Positions 1 through 8,103 of a DNA stretch of 23,094 nucleotides are shown here, piece after piece. The stretch is from CAZGTQ01 sp964528575 (GTDB taxonomy: Bacteria > Planctomycetota > UBA1135 > GCA-002686595). The stretch spans positions 1-23,094 of the forward strand of contig CAZGTQ010000397.1 of assembly GCA_964528575.1 (NCBI GenBank). Direction: 5' to 3'. The position numbers and the translations under genes are program-made. The notes beneath the pieces were generated by a model. It had not been told where the DNA came from and did not search any database. It saw nothing but the letters and a program-made list of their open reading frames with translations. Position 1 is the first letter of the stretch. Every line of letters begins with the position of its first letter.

Positions 1-345
1 GCGACCACGCGGGATTCCTTGCAGTCCTCCGGCGACCGTAAGGCCCCCGGAGGTGGCTCCCGAACCGCCGGACGCCCAAAAGGGCCCCCCGACTGGCCGC
101 CCGGCCGTCGTCCACCGTGGACGGCGATCGGTTCGGTCACCTCCAGCCAGACCGGAGAGCGCGCGCGACCTTCTCGCGCAAACCCGGAAAAAGAGACGCC
201 CGCGGCGCCGAGCGGCCCCGGATCCCCCACAGGTGCTCCAGGGGCGCGGGGAGGGCGGCCGATCTCAGGACTCTCTCTCGGGCTCCGCGAGCCCACCCGG
301 CCGATCTCTCTGCGGCCCGGTCGATTCCCCCCCGTTCTCCCCCCG
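1..345. other. Non-coding upstream region of the HDOD-GGDEF gene
   Basis: No convincing gene is visible. The reading frame of the downstream gene stays open back to an ATG at position 19, but those 109 codons give a Pro/Arg/Gly-rich low-complexity stretch with no domain character, so I treat them as untranslated. The stretch holds an inverted repeat CCTCCGG (26-32) / CCGGAGG (47-53) and a perfect short palindrome at 109-123. No clear -35/-10 pair can be assigned. Confidence 0.5.
109..123. promoter_or_regulatory. Operator-like perfect palindrome
   Basis: CGTCCAC-c-GTGGACG is a perfect 7-bp inverted repeat around a single central base, lying about 220 bp upstream of the HDOD-GGDEF start. Its shape fits the binding site of a dimeric regulator. 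A chance palindrome in GC-rich DNA is also possible, and there is no direct evidence of binding. Confidence 0.25.
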
Positions 346-1893
346 ATGAGCGATCAGGAGCTGCACACAGCTCTCCCCGACCTCCTCGCCCGAGCCGACA
401 CGCTCCCCAGCCTCCCCGCCGTCGCCGTCGAGGTCCTGCGCCTGACGCGGGACGACGCGTCGACGCTGGACGAGCTCGCCGACGTGATCTCGCGGGACCC
501 GGTGCTCGCGGCGAAGCTGCTCGAGCTGGCGAGCTCGCCGCTGTTCCGCGGCCCGGGCCCCGAGCTCCTCGACCTGCGTCAGGCGGCGATGACGCTCGGC
601 TTCAACACCGTGCGGCTCATGTCGCTCTCGTTCTCGCTCGCGGGGAGCCTCGCGCGCCAGGGGACGGCCGGCGGCTTTCCGCACTCCGCGTACTGGCAGC
701 ACAGCCTGTGCGCCGCGGTCGCGGGACGCGCGTTCGGCGCGCTCGTGCGCAGCCGCTTCGCCGACGAGGCGTTCACGTGCGCGTTGCTGGGGCGGATCGG
801 GCAGCTCGTGCTCGCGCACGGCCTGGCCGACGAGTACGAGCGCGTGCTCGCGCGCACCGGCGGCGCGCTGCCGGCGAGCGAGGCGGAACGGGCCGTGCTC
901 GGCTTCGACAGCGCCGACGTCGGTCGCGCGGTGCTGCGCTCGTGGGAGCTGCCGGACGAGCTGTGCGACGTCGTCGGCTTCCACGTCCGACCCGACGAGC
1001 TGCCCGCGGGCGCGGGCGCCGACACGCTCGCGATCTGCCGGCTCGCTAACGTCGCCGAGCTCACGGCGCGCGTCCTGTGCGACGGCGCGAACGAGCGCTC
1101 GCTCGCGCGGCTGACCGAGCGCTGCGCGCGCTGGTACGAGCTCGACGCGGCGGCGGTCGACGCGTTCGTCGCCGGGCTGCGCGGCGGCGTCGAGGAGACC
1201 GCGGCGCTGCTCCGCATCGAGATCCCGCGGCAGGGGGACTACGCCGAGATCGTCGAGGAGGCGCGCCGCCGCTTGCTCCAGCTCGGCGTCGTCGCGTCGC
1301 TGAGCCTCGCGGCGGTCGAGCGGCGCGCGCACGTGCTCGAGGCGACGAACCGCGAGCTCTGGACGCAGCTCCGCACCGACGCGCTCACCGGGCTCTGCAA
1401 CCGCGCGTTCCTCGACGAGACGCTGCGCGGCGAGGTCGCGCGGCGCGCGGCCGGCGACGTGCCGCTGGCGCTCGGGCTCCTGATGATCGACGTCGACAGG
1501 TTCAAGGCGCTCAACGACGCGCACGGCCACCAGGCGGGCGACTGCATGCTGCGCGCCGTCGCCGACCGCCTGCGCGTCGGCACGCGCAAGAGCGACTTGC
1601 CGGCGCGCTACGGCGGCGAGGAATTCGCCGTGATCGCGCCGGAGACGACCATCGCGGGGCTGCGCGTCCTCGCGGAGCGCGTGCGCGCGTCGATCGAAGA
1701 GCTCGCCATCGAGCACGAGGGCGCGACGCTGCGGGTGACGGTCAGCGTCGGCGGAGCGTGTCTCGCGCGCGTGGAGTCGCCGGACGACGCCGCGAAGCTC
1801 GTCCGGCTCGCCGACCACTTCCTCTACGTCGCGAAGGAGCGCGGCCGCAACCGCTGCGAGATCTGGGCGCGCGACGAGCTCCCGCGGCGCTGA
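346..1893 (+). CDS. HDOD-GGDEF protein, probable diguanylate cyclase
   Basis: 515 aa from the ATG at 346. I chose this start because the sequence becomes protein-like there and leads straight into an HDOD domain (about residues 10-210, with the usual DTLPSLPAVA and SRDPVLAAKLL segments). A helical linker follows, then a GGDEF domain (about 343-510). The GGDEF signature is intact as GGEEF (423-427), preceded by RKSD (414-417), which matches the RxxD inhibitory c-di-GMP site at its normal distance. It should therefore make c-di-GMP from two GTP and be product-inhibited. HDOD domains lack HD phosphohydrolase residues and usually act as signalling or protein-interaction modules. No membrane segment is seen, so it is probably cytoplasmic. 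It converges on the ECF sigma gene with a 13-bp gap. No clear Shine-Dalgarno is visible. Confidence 0.9.
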   Translation: MSDQELHTALPDLLARADTLPSLPAVAVEVLRLTRDDASTLDELADVISRDPVLAAKLLELASSPLFRGPGPELLDLRQAAMTLGFNTVRLMSLSFSLAGSLARQGTAGGFPHSAYWQHSLCAAVAGRAFGALVRSRFADEAFTCALLGRIGQLVLAHGLADEYERVLARTGGALPASEAERAVLGFDSADVGRAVLRSWELPDELCDVVGFHVRPDELPAGAGADTLAICRLANVAELTARVLCDGANERSLARLTERCARWYELDAAAVDAFVAGLRGGVEETAALLRIEIPRQGDYAEIVEEARRRLLQLGVVASLSLAAVERRAHVLEATNRELWTQLRTDALTGLCNRAFLDETLRGEVARRAAGDVPLALGLLMIDVDRFKALNDAHGHQAGDCMLRAVADRLRVGTRKSDLPARYGGEEFAVIAPETTIAGLRVLAERVRASIEELAIEHEGATLRVTVSVGGACLARVESPDDAAKLVRLADHFLYVAKERGRNRCEIWARDELPRR

Positions 1894-1906
1894 CGACGCT
1901 GGCGCG

Positions 1907-2518
1907 TCACGCGCTGCTCTGCCGCGCGATCACGTCCGAGAGGAGCGCGAGCCCGCGGTACAGCGCGTTGCGCACCGACGCTTCGGTGCGGCCGAGCTCG
2001 GCGGCGATCTCCGCGTTCGACAGGCCGACGATGCGCGACATCGTGATGATGTCGCGGTAGTCCTGCGGGAGCTCCGCGAACGCGTCCTCGACCCGGCGCA
2101 GCTCCTCGCGGACCATCGCGTCGTGGCTCGGCGTGTAGAACGGCCGGTAGTGCTCGAGCAGTTGCGCGGCATCCTCCGCCCCCTCCTCGGCGCCCGGCTC
2201 GACCTCGCGCGCGGCGTTGCGCTTCTCGGCGCTGTAGTAGCGGAAGCGGTCGACGATCTTGCGCTCGGCGGTGCGGTAGAGCCACTGGCGGAAGCCGGCC
2301 TCGCTGCGGTACTGGAACCGGTCCATGTGCTCGAGCACCTCGCGGCACACGGACTGGACGAGGTCCGAGCTCGACTCCTTCGCGCGCACGACCCGGTCGG
2401 CGCGCAGGCGCACGAACGCCCGCAGCCCGGGGAGGTGGCGCTCCAGGAGGCGCTCGATCGCCCCGCCCTCCCCTCGCGCGGCGGCGTCGACCAGTTCCTT
2501 CTCGCAATCCGCAGCCAT
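1907..2518 (-). CDS. ECF-family RNA polymerase sigma factor
   Basis: 203 aa. Sigma region 2 covers about residues 25-95, with SSSDLVQSVCREVLEHM and a Phe/Arg-rich FRQWLYRTAERKIVDRFRYY stretch. Sigma region 4 (about 140-195) has LPQDYRDIITMSRIVGLS followed by a helix-turn-helix (NAEIAAELGRTEASVRNALYR). The start is the only ATG in front of region 2; a GGAG lies about 10 nt upstream of it. The reading frame is open much further upstream, but that part is antisense to the kinase gene. The sigma factor is divergent from a Ser/Thr kinase across 42 bp. This pairing is common in Planctomycetota, where phosphorylation by the kinase rather than a classical anti-sigma factor is thought to control the sigma factor. 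No anti-sigma gene is seen nearby. Confidence 0.92.
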   Translation of the reverse strand: MAADCEKELVDAAARGEGGAIERLLERHLPGLRAFVRLRADRVVRAKESSSDLVQSVCREVLEHMDRFQYRSEAGFRQWLYRTAERKIVDRFRYYSAEKRNAAREVEPGAEEGAEDAAQLLEHYRPFYTPSHDAMVREELRRVEDAFAELPQDYRDIITMSRIVGLSNAEIAAELGRTEASVRNALYRGLALLSDVIARQSSA

Positions 2519-2560
2519 GCCGAATCGGCTCCAAGCTAACGCCTGGGGTACGATCGGAAC
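2519..2560. promoter_or_regulatory. 42-bp divergent promoter region between ECF sigma and kinase
   Basis: Only 42 bp separate the two start codons, so both promoters must lie here or inside the opposing coding region. On the plus strand TACGAT (2549-2554) sits 6 nt before the kinase ATG, placing a start site at or next to the A of the ATG (a leaderless mRNA). On the minus strand a TAGCTT hexamer lies 14 nt before the sigma ATG, with GGAG in between. No clear -35 box is seen in either direction. Confidence 0.4.
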
Positions 2561-5500
2561 ATGCCCGAGGCCGACGCGAACGAGCGCACGCGCGACGACG
2601 CGGTCGTCGAGCTCGTCGCGCGCTGCCTCCAGCGCGGCGAGGACGAGGGCGACGCCGCGGTCGACGAGGTGTGCCAGGAGCACCCCGAGCACGCGCCCGC
2701 GGTGCGCGAGCGGCTCGCGGTGCTCGCCCGGCTGGGGCTCGCGCGCCCGGTGCGGCACGGTCCGCTGACGTTCGGCCGCTTCGTGCTGCTGCGCGAGCTG
2801 GGTCGCGGCGGCATGGGCGTCGTGTACCTCGCGCGCGACGACCAGCTCGGGCGCGAGGTCGCGCTCAAGGCGCTCGGCACGCGCCTGATGGCGAGCGAGC
2901 GCGCGCGCGCGCGCTTCGAGCGCGAGATCCGCGCGGCGGCCGCGCTCAAGCACCCGCAACTCGTGCCGATCTACGAGGTCGGCGAGGAGAACGGCATCCC
3001 GTACTTCACGATGGAGTACGTCGAGGGCCGCACGCTCGGAGGCGTGATCCACTCGCTGCGCAGCTTCGAGCTGCCGACGACCGAGCTCAACACGACCCAC
3101 CTCGGGCTCGCGACGCTGGGCGACGACAGCGCGACCGAGGAGTGGCTGGACGAGGACGAGGCCGAGGCCGAGCGAACCAGAGGCGCCGGTGGCGGCGGCG
3201 CCGTCGCCGGCGCGCCGGCGGCGACGCCGACGGCGCCCGCGCCGCAGCCGGCGCAGCTCCCCGAGCTGCCCGCGGCCTGGGGCAAGACGTACGTCGAGGC
3301 CGTGTGCCGCATCGTGCTCGACGTCGCCGACGCGCTCCAGCACGCGCACGACCACGGCGTCGTCCACCGCGACGTGAAGCCGTCGAACGTGCTGATCAGC
3401 CGCGACGGGCGCGCGCACCTGTTCGACTTCGGCCTCGCGCGCCTCGAGTCGGACATCTCGCTCACGCTCACGGGCGACTTCGCCGGCACGCCGTACTACG
3501 TCTCGCCCGAGCAGGCGCGCGGGCGCAAGCTCGACCACCGCACCGACATCTACTCGCTCGGCGTGACGCTGTACGAGCTGCTCACCCTGCGCCGGCCGTT
3601 CGAGGGCAAGTCGCCGCAGCAGGTCTTCCGCCAGATCATGACGCGCGAGCCGCCGCTCGTGCGCAAGGTCAATCGGCTCGTGCCGCGCGACCTCGAGACG
3701 GTGTGCCTCACCGCCATCGAGAAGGATCCGGCGCGGCGTTACCAGTCGGCGGCGGAGCTCGCGGCCGACCTGCGCCGCTTCCTCGCGTTCCGACCGGTCC
3801 AGGCGCGACCGGTCGGTCTCGTCACGCGCGCCGCGCGCTTCGTGCGGCGCAACCCCGCGCCCGCGACCGCCGGCGTGCTCGGCGTGCTCCTGCTCGTCGT
3901 CCCGCTCTGCGGTTTGATCTGGCACGACCGGCTGATGGCGCGCGAGGTCGAGCAGACGCGTCTCGCGGCGCGCACCGCGGGCGCGGTCGGCGGCTTCCTG
4001 CGCGAGATCCTCGAGTCGGCGGACCCCGACGTGCACGGCCGCGAGATGAGCGTGCGCGACGTGCTCGATCGCGCGGCGCTCGAGCTCGACGGCCGCTTCG
4101 ACGACGCGCCGCTCGTCGAGGCCAGCCTACGCGAGACGATCGGCAACACGTACTACGCGCTCGGGCACGCCGACGAAGGGGTCCGGCACGTCGAGCGCGC
4201 GCTCGAGCTCTTCGAGGCGGAGCGCGGCTCCGAGGATCGACACGTCGCGCTCACCCGCGTGCACTTCGCGCGCGCGCTGCTCGGCGCCAGCCGCTGGGCG
4301 GAGGCGGAGCGAGAGGCGCGCGCCGGGATCGCGACGCTCGAGCGGGTGATCGAGGGCGACCACGACTCCAAGGCGGTCGCGTACTCGACGCTCGCCGCGA
4401 TCATCGCGGACCATCGCGGCGCATACGCGGAGGCCGAGCGACTGTTCCGCGCCGCCCTCGACATGCGCCTGCGCCTGTTCGGCGAGCAATCGTCGGTCGT
4501 CGCCGACAACCTCGGCCACGTCGGGCGGCTGCTGTACCTGCAGAACGACCCGCGCAGCGCGTATGCGCTGTACGAGCGCGCGCACGCGATCGACGTCGCG
4601 GTGCACGGCGAGGACCACCCGAAGCTCGCGCACCGGATGATCGCGATGTCCTCGCTCCTCCACCACGTCGGCCGGATCGACGAGGCGCAGGAGCTCGTCG
4701 AGCGCGCGATCGAGCTGCGCCGAGCGTCCGGCGGCGACGACCACCACGAGGTCGCGACCGCGAAGAGCAACCTCGCGCACATCCTGCGCCGTCGCGGGGA
4801 GCTCGACGACGCGGAGCGCCTGGGGCGCGAGGCGCTCGCGACGATGGAGCGCCTGCAGCCGGGCGACTCCTCGGGCAAGTCGGTCGTGCTGGCGTCGCTG
4901 GGCGACACGCTCGCACAGGCGGGCCGGCTCGACGAGGCGGAGCAGCTCCTGAGCCGGAGCTTCGAGATGCGCCGGCGGCTGCGCAGGGAGCAGGGCAACG
5001 ACCCCTCGGGCGCGGGGCTCTCGCTCGCCCGGCTCTACGGCCAACGCGGGGACGTCGAGCGCGCCGCGCAAGTGCTGCGCTCCACGCTCGCGCTGCGCGA
5101 GGCGGCGCTGTCGCCCGACCACCTCGACCTGGCGACGGTGCACTACATGCTCGGCGACCTCGAGACCACGCGGGGCGAGCTCGAGGCCGCGGAGCCCCAC
5201 CTGCGTGAGGCGATCCGCATCCAGCGCCTGTACCACTTCGACACGGCGCCGGCGCTGGTGCTCTCGATGGACGCGCTGTGCGACTTGCTGTGGCGGAGCG
5301 GCCGCTACGCCGAGGCGGAGGAGTACGCGCGCACGCTCTCCGACGTCTTCTGCGACATGGGCGGCGCGCACGACTCGTCCGCGGCGAAGCTGGTCGCTCT
5401 CGCGCGGCTGCTCTACCAACAGGGCGAGCTCGAGGAGGCCGAGAGCGTGTACCGCGAGGCGCTCGCCTGGCAGCAGCGCCGCGCGCCGAACGACCACCAC

Positions 5501-5860
5501 ACGCGCGCGCAGATCCTCGTCGGCCTCGCGCTCGTCTTCGTCGGCGGCGGCGACGACGACGCGGCCGAGCCGCTCCTGTTCGAGGCCCACGCCCTGCTCG
5601 ACGCGCGGTACGGGCCCGACGGGCCGGCGACGCTGTCGACGCAGGCGGAGTACGCGCGCTGCCTGCTGCGCCTGGGCGACGTCGTGTCGGCCGAGCCGCT
5701 CTTGTGGGACTGCTGGGCGCGGCGCGTCGCGCTCGAGGGCGTGGACGGGGAGGAGGCCGGCGAGATCTTCGACGACCTCGTGCGCTACTACGAGACCGCC
5801 GAGCGTCCCCGGGACGTCGAGCAGCTCTTCGAGGCGGCGAACCTGCTCGCGGAGAGCTGA
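2561..5860 (+). CDS. Membrane-anchored Ser/Thr protein kinase with tetratricopeptide repeats
   Basis: 1099 aa, PknB-like. A short N-terminal helical part is followed by the kinase domain from about residue 68: Gly loop GRGGMGVVY, lysine K103 (VALK), HRDVKPSN (H269-R270-D271), DFG (D289) and GTPYYVSPEQARG in the activation segment. All catalytic residues are present. About 65 residues of acidic then Ala/Pro/Gly-rich low-complexity sequence (roughly 180-245) interrupt the domain between the hinge and the catalytic loop. One hydrophobic segment (about 435-454) would anchor the protein in the inner membrane. From about 480 to the end are many TPR-like repeats of the kinesin-light-chain type (pattern AE..y..AL....), probably a partner-binding scaffold outside the membrane. 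The likely partner is the divergent ECF sigma factor. The start follows a TANNNT-type -10 by 6 nt with no Shine-Dalgarno. Confidence 0.93.
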   Translation: MPEADANERTRDDAVVELVARCLQRGEDEGDAAVDEVCQEHPEHAPAVRERLAVLARLGLARPVRHGPLTFGRFVLLRELGRGGMGVVYLARDDQLGREVALKALGTRLMASERARARFEREIRAAAALKHPQLVPIYEVGEENGIPYFTMEYVEGRTLGGVIHSLRSFELPTTELNTTHLGLATLGDDSATEEWLDEDEAEAERTRGAGGGGAVAGAPAATPTAPAPQPAQLPELPAAWGKTYVEAVCRIVLDVADALQHAHDHGVVHRDVKPSNVLISRDGRAHLFDFGLARLESDISLTLTGDFAGTPYYVSPEQARGRKLDHRTDIYSLGVTLYELLTLRRPFEGKSPQQVFRQIMTREPPLVRKVNRLVPRDLETVCLTAIEKDPARRYQSAAELAADLRRFLAFRPVQARPVGLVTRAARFVRRNPAPATAGVLGVLLLVVPLCGLIWHDRLMAREVEQTRLAARTAGAVGGFLREILESADPDVHGREMSVRDVLDRAALELDGRFDDAPLVEASLRETIGNTYYALGHADEGVRHVERALELFEAERGSEDRHVALTRVHFARALLGASRWAEAEREARAGIATLERVIEGDHDSKAVAYSTLAAIIADHRGAYAEAERLFRAALDMRLRLFGEQSSVVADNLGHVGRLLYLQNDPRSAYALYERAHAIDVAVHGEDHPKLAHRMIAMSSLLHHVGRIDEAQELVERAIELRRASGGDDHHEVATAKSNLAHILRRRGELDDAERLGREALATMERLQPGDSSGKSVVLASLGDTLAQAGRLDEAEQLLSRSFEMRRRLRREQGNDPSGAGLSLARLYGQRGDVERAAQVLRSTLALREAALSPDHLDLATVHYMLGDLETTRGELEAAEPHLREAIRIQRLYHFDTAPALVLSMDALCDLLWRSGRYAEAEEYARTLSDVFCDMGGAHDSSAAKLVALARLLYQQGELEEAESVYREALAWQQRRAPNDHHTRAQILVGLALVFVGGGDDDAAEPLLFEAHALLDARYGPDGPATLSTQAEYARCLLRLGDVVSAEPLLWDCWARRVALEGVDGEEAGEIFDDLVRYYETAERPRDVEQLFEAANLLAES

Positions 5861-5871
5861 CGCGCTGCGCC

Positions 5872-5967
5872 GTTGCGGCGCAACGATGACGCCGTGTTGC
5901 GGCGCAACGATGACGCCGTGTTGCGGGGCAACGATGACGCCATGTTGCAAGGCAACTACGGCGCCGT
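5872..5967. repeat. Four tandem 24-bp hairpin units
   Basis: Units lie at 5872-5895, 5896-5919, 5920-5943 and 5944-5967. Each begins with GTTGC-NNN-GCAAC, a perfect 5-bp stem with a 3-nt loop; the loops read GGC, GGC, GGG and AAG. A near-constant spacer (GATGACGCCGT in units 1 and 2) follows. The first two units are identical and the fourth has the most changes, yet its stem is intact. The array lies just after the kinase stop codon, and unit 4 overlaps the recG stop codon. A role in mRNA 3'-end formation or stability for the convergent genes is plausible but unproven; no U-tract follows. Confidence 0.85.
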
Positions 5968-7989
5968 GTCGCTCGCCGCGCCCGCGGCGTAGCGCGCGCG
6001 GAGCGCCGCGTCGCGCGCGACGAGGTCGCGCGCGAAGACGAGCAGCTCGAGGTCGACGTCCGCGTCGCCGAGGCCCTCGTCGTTCGCCCCCGCCTGGCGC
6101 AGGCCGAGCAGGTCGCCCATGCCGCGCTGGCGCAGGTCCTCCTCGGCGATCGCGAAGCCGTCGCGCGTGCGCTCGAGGAGCTCGAGGCGCGGCGCGGCCG
6201 CCGCAGCGCCGACGAAGACGCACCACGCGTCGCGCGGGCCGCGGCCCACCCGGCCGCGCAACTGGTGCAGTTGCGCGAGCCCGAGCCGCTCGGCGCCCTC
6301 GACGACGATCGCCGTCGCTTCGGGCACGTCGACGCCGACCTCGATCACCGTCGTGCCGACGAGCAGACCGGCGTCGCCCGCGCGGAAGCGGTCGAGCGCG
6401 CGCACGCGCGCCTCGGACGAGAGACGGCCGTGGACGAGCTCGACGCCGAACCGGCCGAGCGGACCGGCGGCGAGCGCGGCGTGCGCCTCCTCCGCCCCGC
6501 GGCCGGCGGACGACGAGTCGATGCGCGGACAGACCCAGAACGCGCGCTCGCCCGCCGCGAGCCGCTCCTCGAGGAACGTGCGCAAGGGCGCGAGCGGGCC
6601 GCGCAGCCACTTCGTCGTCAGCGTCCCGCGGCCGGGCGGCGCGCCGGCGAGCACGCTCGTGTCGAGATCGCCGTACACCGTCAGCGCGAGCGTGCGCGGG
6701 ATCGGCGTCGCGGTCATCAAGAGGGCGTGCACGTCGCGTCCCTTGTCGAACAGGCGCCGCCGCTGGCTCACGCCGAAGCGGTGCTGCTCGTCGACGATCG
6801 CGAGCGCGAGCCGCGCGTAGCGCACCTCGTCGGAGAACAATGCGTGCGTGCCGAACGCGACCGCGATCTCGCCCGCGGCGAGCGCGCGCATGGCGTCGCG
6901 CCGCTCGTCGCGCGGCCGCGAGCCGGTGACGAGCTCGGCGCGCAGCCCCGCGCGCGCGAGCAGCGGCGCGAGGCCGTAGAAGTGCTGCTCGGCGAGCAGC
7001 TCGGTCGGCGCGAGCAGCGCGGTCTGGCCGCCCGCTCCGGCGACGGCGAGCGCTGCGTAGAGGCCGCACAGCGTCTTGCCCGCACCGACGTCGCCCTGCA
7101 GCAGGCGCCGCATCGGCGTGCGCGAGGCGAGGTCGGCGCGCAACGCGGCGAGCACCTCGCGCTGGCCGGGCGTCGGCACGTGCGGCAGCGCGGCGAGACG
7201 CGCGGCGTGCGCGCGCGCGCGCGACTTGCACGCGAGCGCGCGCCCCCCCACCCGCGCGGCGCGACGCTCGAAGAGCCGCGCCTGCAACGTGAGGATCGAC
7301 TCGAACGCGAGGCGCCGGCGCGCGCGCTCGAACGCCTCCGCGTCGGACGGCTCGTGCAGCGCGCGGGCGGCGCGGCCCAGCGGCACGAGGTCGAGCGCGG
7401 CGAGCACGTCGGCCGGCAGCGGCTCCTCGAGCGCGTCCGCGAAGCGCCGCGCCGCGTCGGCGGCGAGCGCGCGCAGGAAACCCTGGCCGAGCCCGTGGAC
7501 GAGCGGGTAGATCGGCACGATCGAGCCCGGCTCGAGCGGCGCGCCGGCCGCGCTTGCGCCCGCGAGTCGCGGCGCGAGGAGCACCGGTCCGTCGCGCTCG
7601 TGCACGCGCCCCGCGAGCTCGACCGCGGCGCCGACGCGCAGCCGCTCGCGCAGCCATGGCTGGTTGAAGAAGAGCGCGTCGATCGTCCCGCTCCCATCGC
7701 CGATCTTCACGCGCAGCACCGTCTGCCGCCGCCCGCGCCGCCACAGGCTCTGTCGCTCGACCTTGCCCGCGACGACGACCTCCGCGCCCGCGCGCTCGCG
7801 CGCCTCGCGGATCGCCGCGCGCGCGCCGACCCGGTCGAGCTTGCGCGGCACGAGCAGCAGGAGGTCGCGCACCGTGCGCACGCCGAGCCGCGCGAGCCGC
7901 GCGGCCCGCGCCGGCCCCACGCCCGCGAGCGCCGTCAGCGGCAGCGCCGTCCGCTCGACCCCGACCGGGGCTTCCTTCGCCGTCCGCAT
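5956..7989 (-). CDS. recG: ATP-dependent DNA helicase RecG
   Basis: 677 aa, close to the usual size of about 690. An N-terminal helix-hairpin-helix-like segment (LTALAGVGPARAARLARLG) leads into an OB-fold wedge domain (about 80-170). The helicase core has Walker A GDVGAGKT (K305), a DEQH box (400-403), motif III MTATPIPRTL, and the C-terminal block VGTTVIEVGVDVPEA ... QLHQLRGRVGRG. RecG remodels stalled replication forks and Holliday junctions. I chose the ATG at 7989 because GGGAG lies about 8 nt upstream; the frame stays open to a GTG at 8094, which would add 35 Arg/Pro-rich residues. The stop codon lies inside the fourth unit of the 24-bp hairpin array. It follows the GH113-like gene on the same strand after a 114-nt gap. 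Confidence 0.96.
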   Translation of the reverse strand: MRTAKEAPVGVERTALPLTALAGVGPARAARLARLGVRTVRDLLLLVPRKLDRVGARAAIREARERAGAEVVVAGKVERQSLWRRGRRQTVLRVKIGDGSGTIDALFFNQPWLRERLRVGAAVELAGRVHERDGPVLLAPRLAGASAAGAPLEPGSIVPIYPLVHGLGQGFLRALAADAARRFADALEEPLPADVLAALDLVPLGRAARALHEPSDAEAFERARRRLAFESILTLQARLFERRAARVGGRALACKSRARAHAARLAALPHVPTPGQREVLAALRADLASRTPMRRLLQGDVGAGKTLCGLYAALAVAGAGGQTALLAPTELLAEQHFYGLAPLLARAGLRAELVTGSRPRDERRDAMRALAAGEIAVAFGTHALFSDEVRYARLALAIVDEQHRFGVSQRRRLFDKGRDVHALLMTATPIPRTLALTVYGDLDTSVLAGAPPGRGTLTTKWLRGPLAPLRTFLEERLAAGERAFWVCPRIDSSSAGRGAEEAHAALAAGPLGRFGVELVHGRLSSEARVRALDRFRAGDAGLLVGTTVIEVGVDVPEATAIVVEGAERLGLAQLHQLRGRVGRGPRDAWCVFVGAAAAAPRLELLERTRDGFAIAEEDLRQRGMGDLLGLRQAGANDEGLGDADVDLELLVFARDLVARDAALRARYAAGAASDTAP

Positions 7990-8103
7990 CGTCCGCTCCC
8001 GCCGCGCGCCCCCGCTCCCATGCGGGGGGACCTCGGGCGGGCGCCGCGGTGTCCTCGCGCGCGCGTTTCGTTTCGGTTCGGGCGCGCTCCCCACGCTCGC
8101 GCC

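Noticed and set aside
217..250. Possible third copy of the dispersed repeat (shared GATCCCCCAC)
   Set aside because: Only about 10 bases match exactly and the rest of the core is not conserved, so it is likely chance in GC-rich DNA.
19..345. N-terminal extension of the HDOD-GGDEF protein
   Set aside because: The frame is open but encodes Pro/Arg/Gly-rich low-complexity sequence, and the domain starts right after the ATG at 346.
1891..1909. Hairpin TGACG/CGTCA formed by the two facing stop codons of the HDOD-GGDEF and sigma genes
   Set aside because: The 5-bp stem with a 9-nt loop is too weak, and no U-tract follows.
5872..5967. CRISPR-like array
   Set aside because: The units are directly adjacent with no unique spacers, and no cas genes are nearby.
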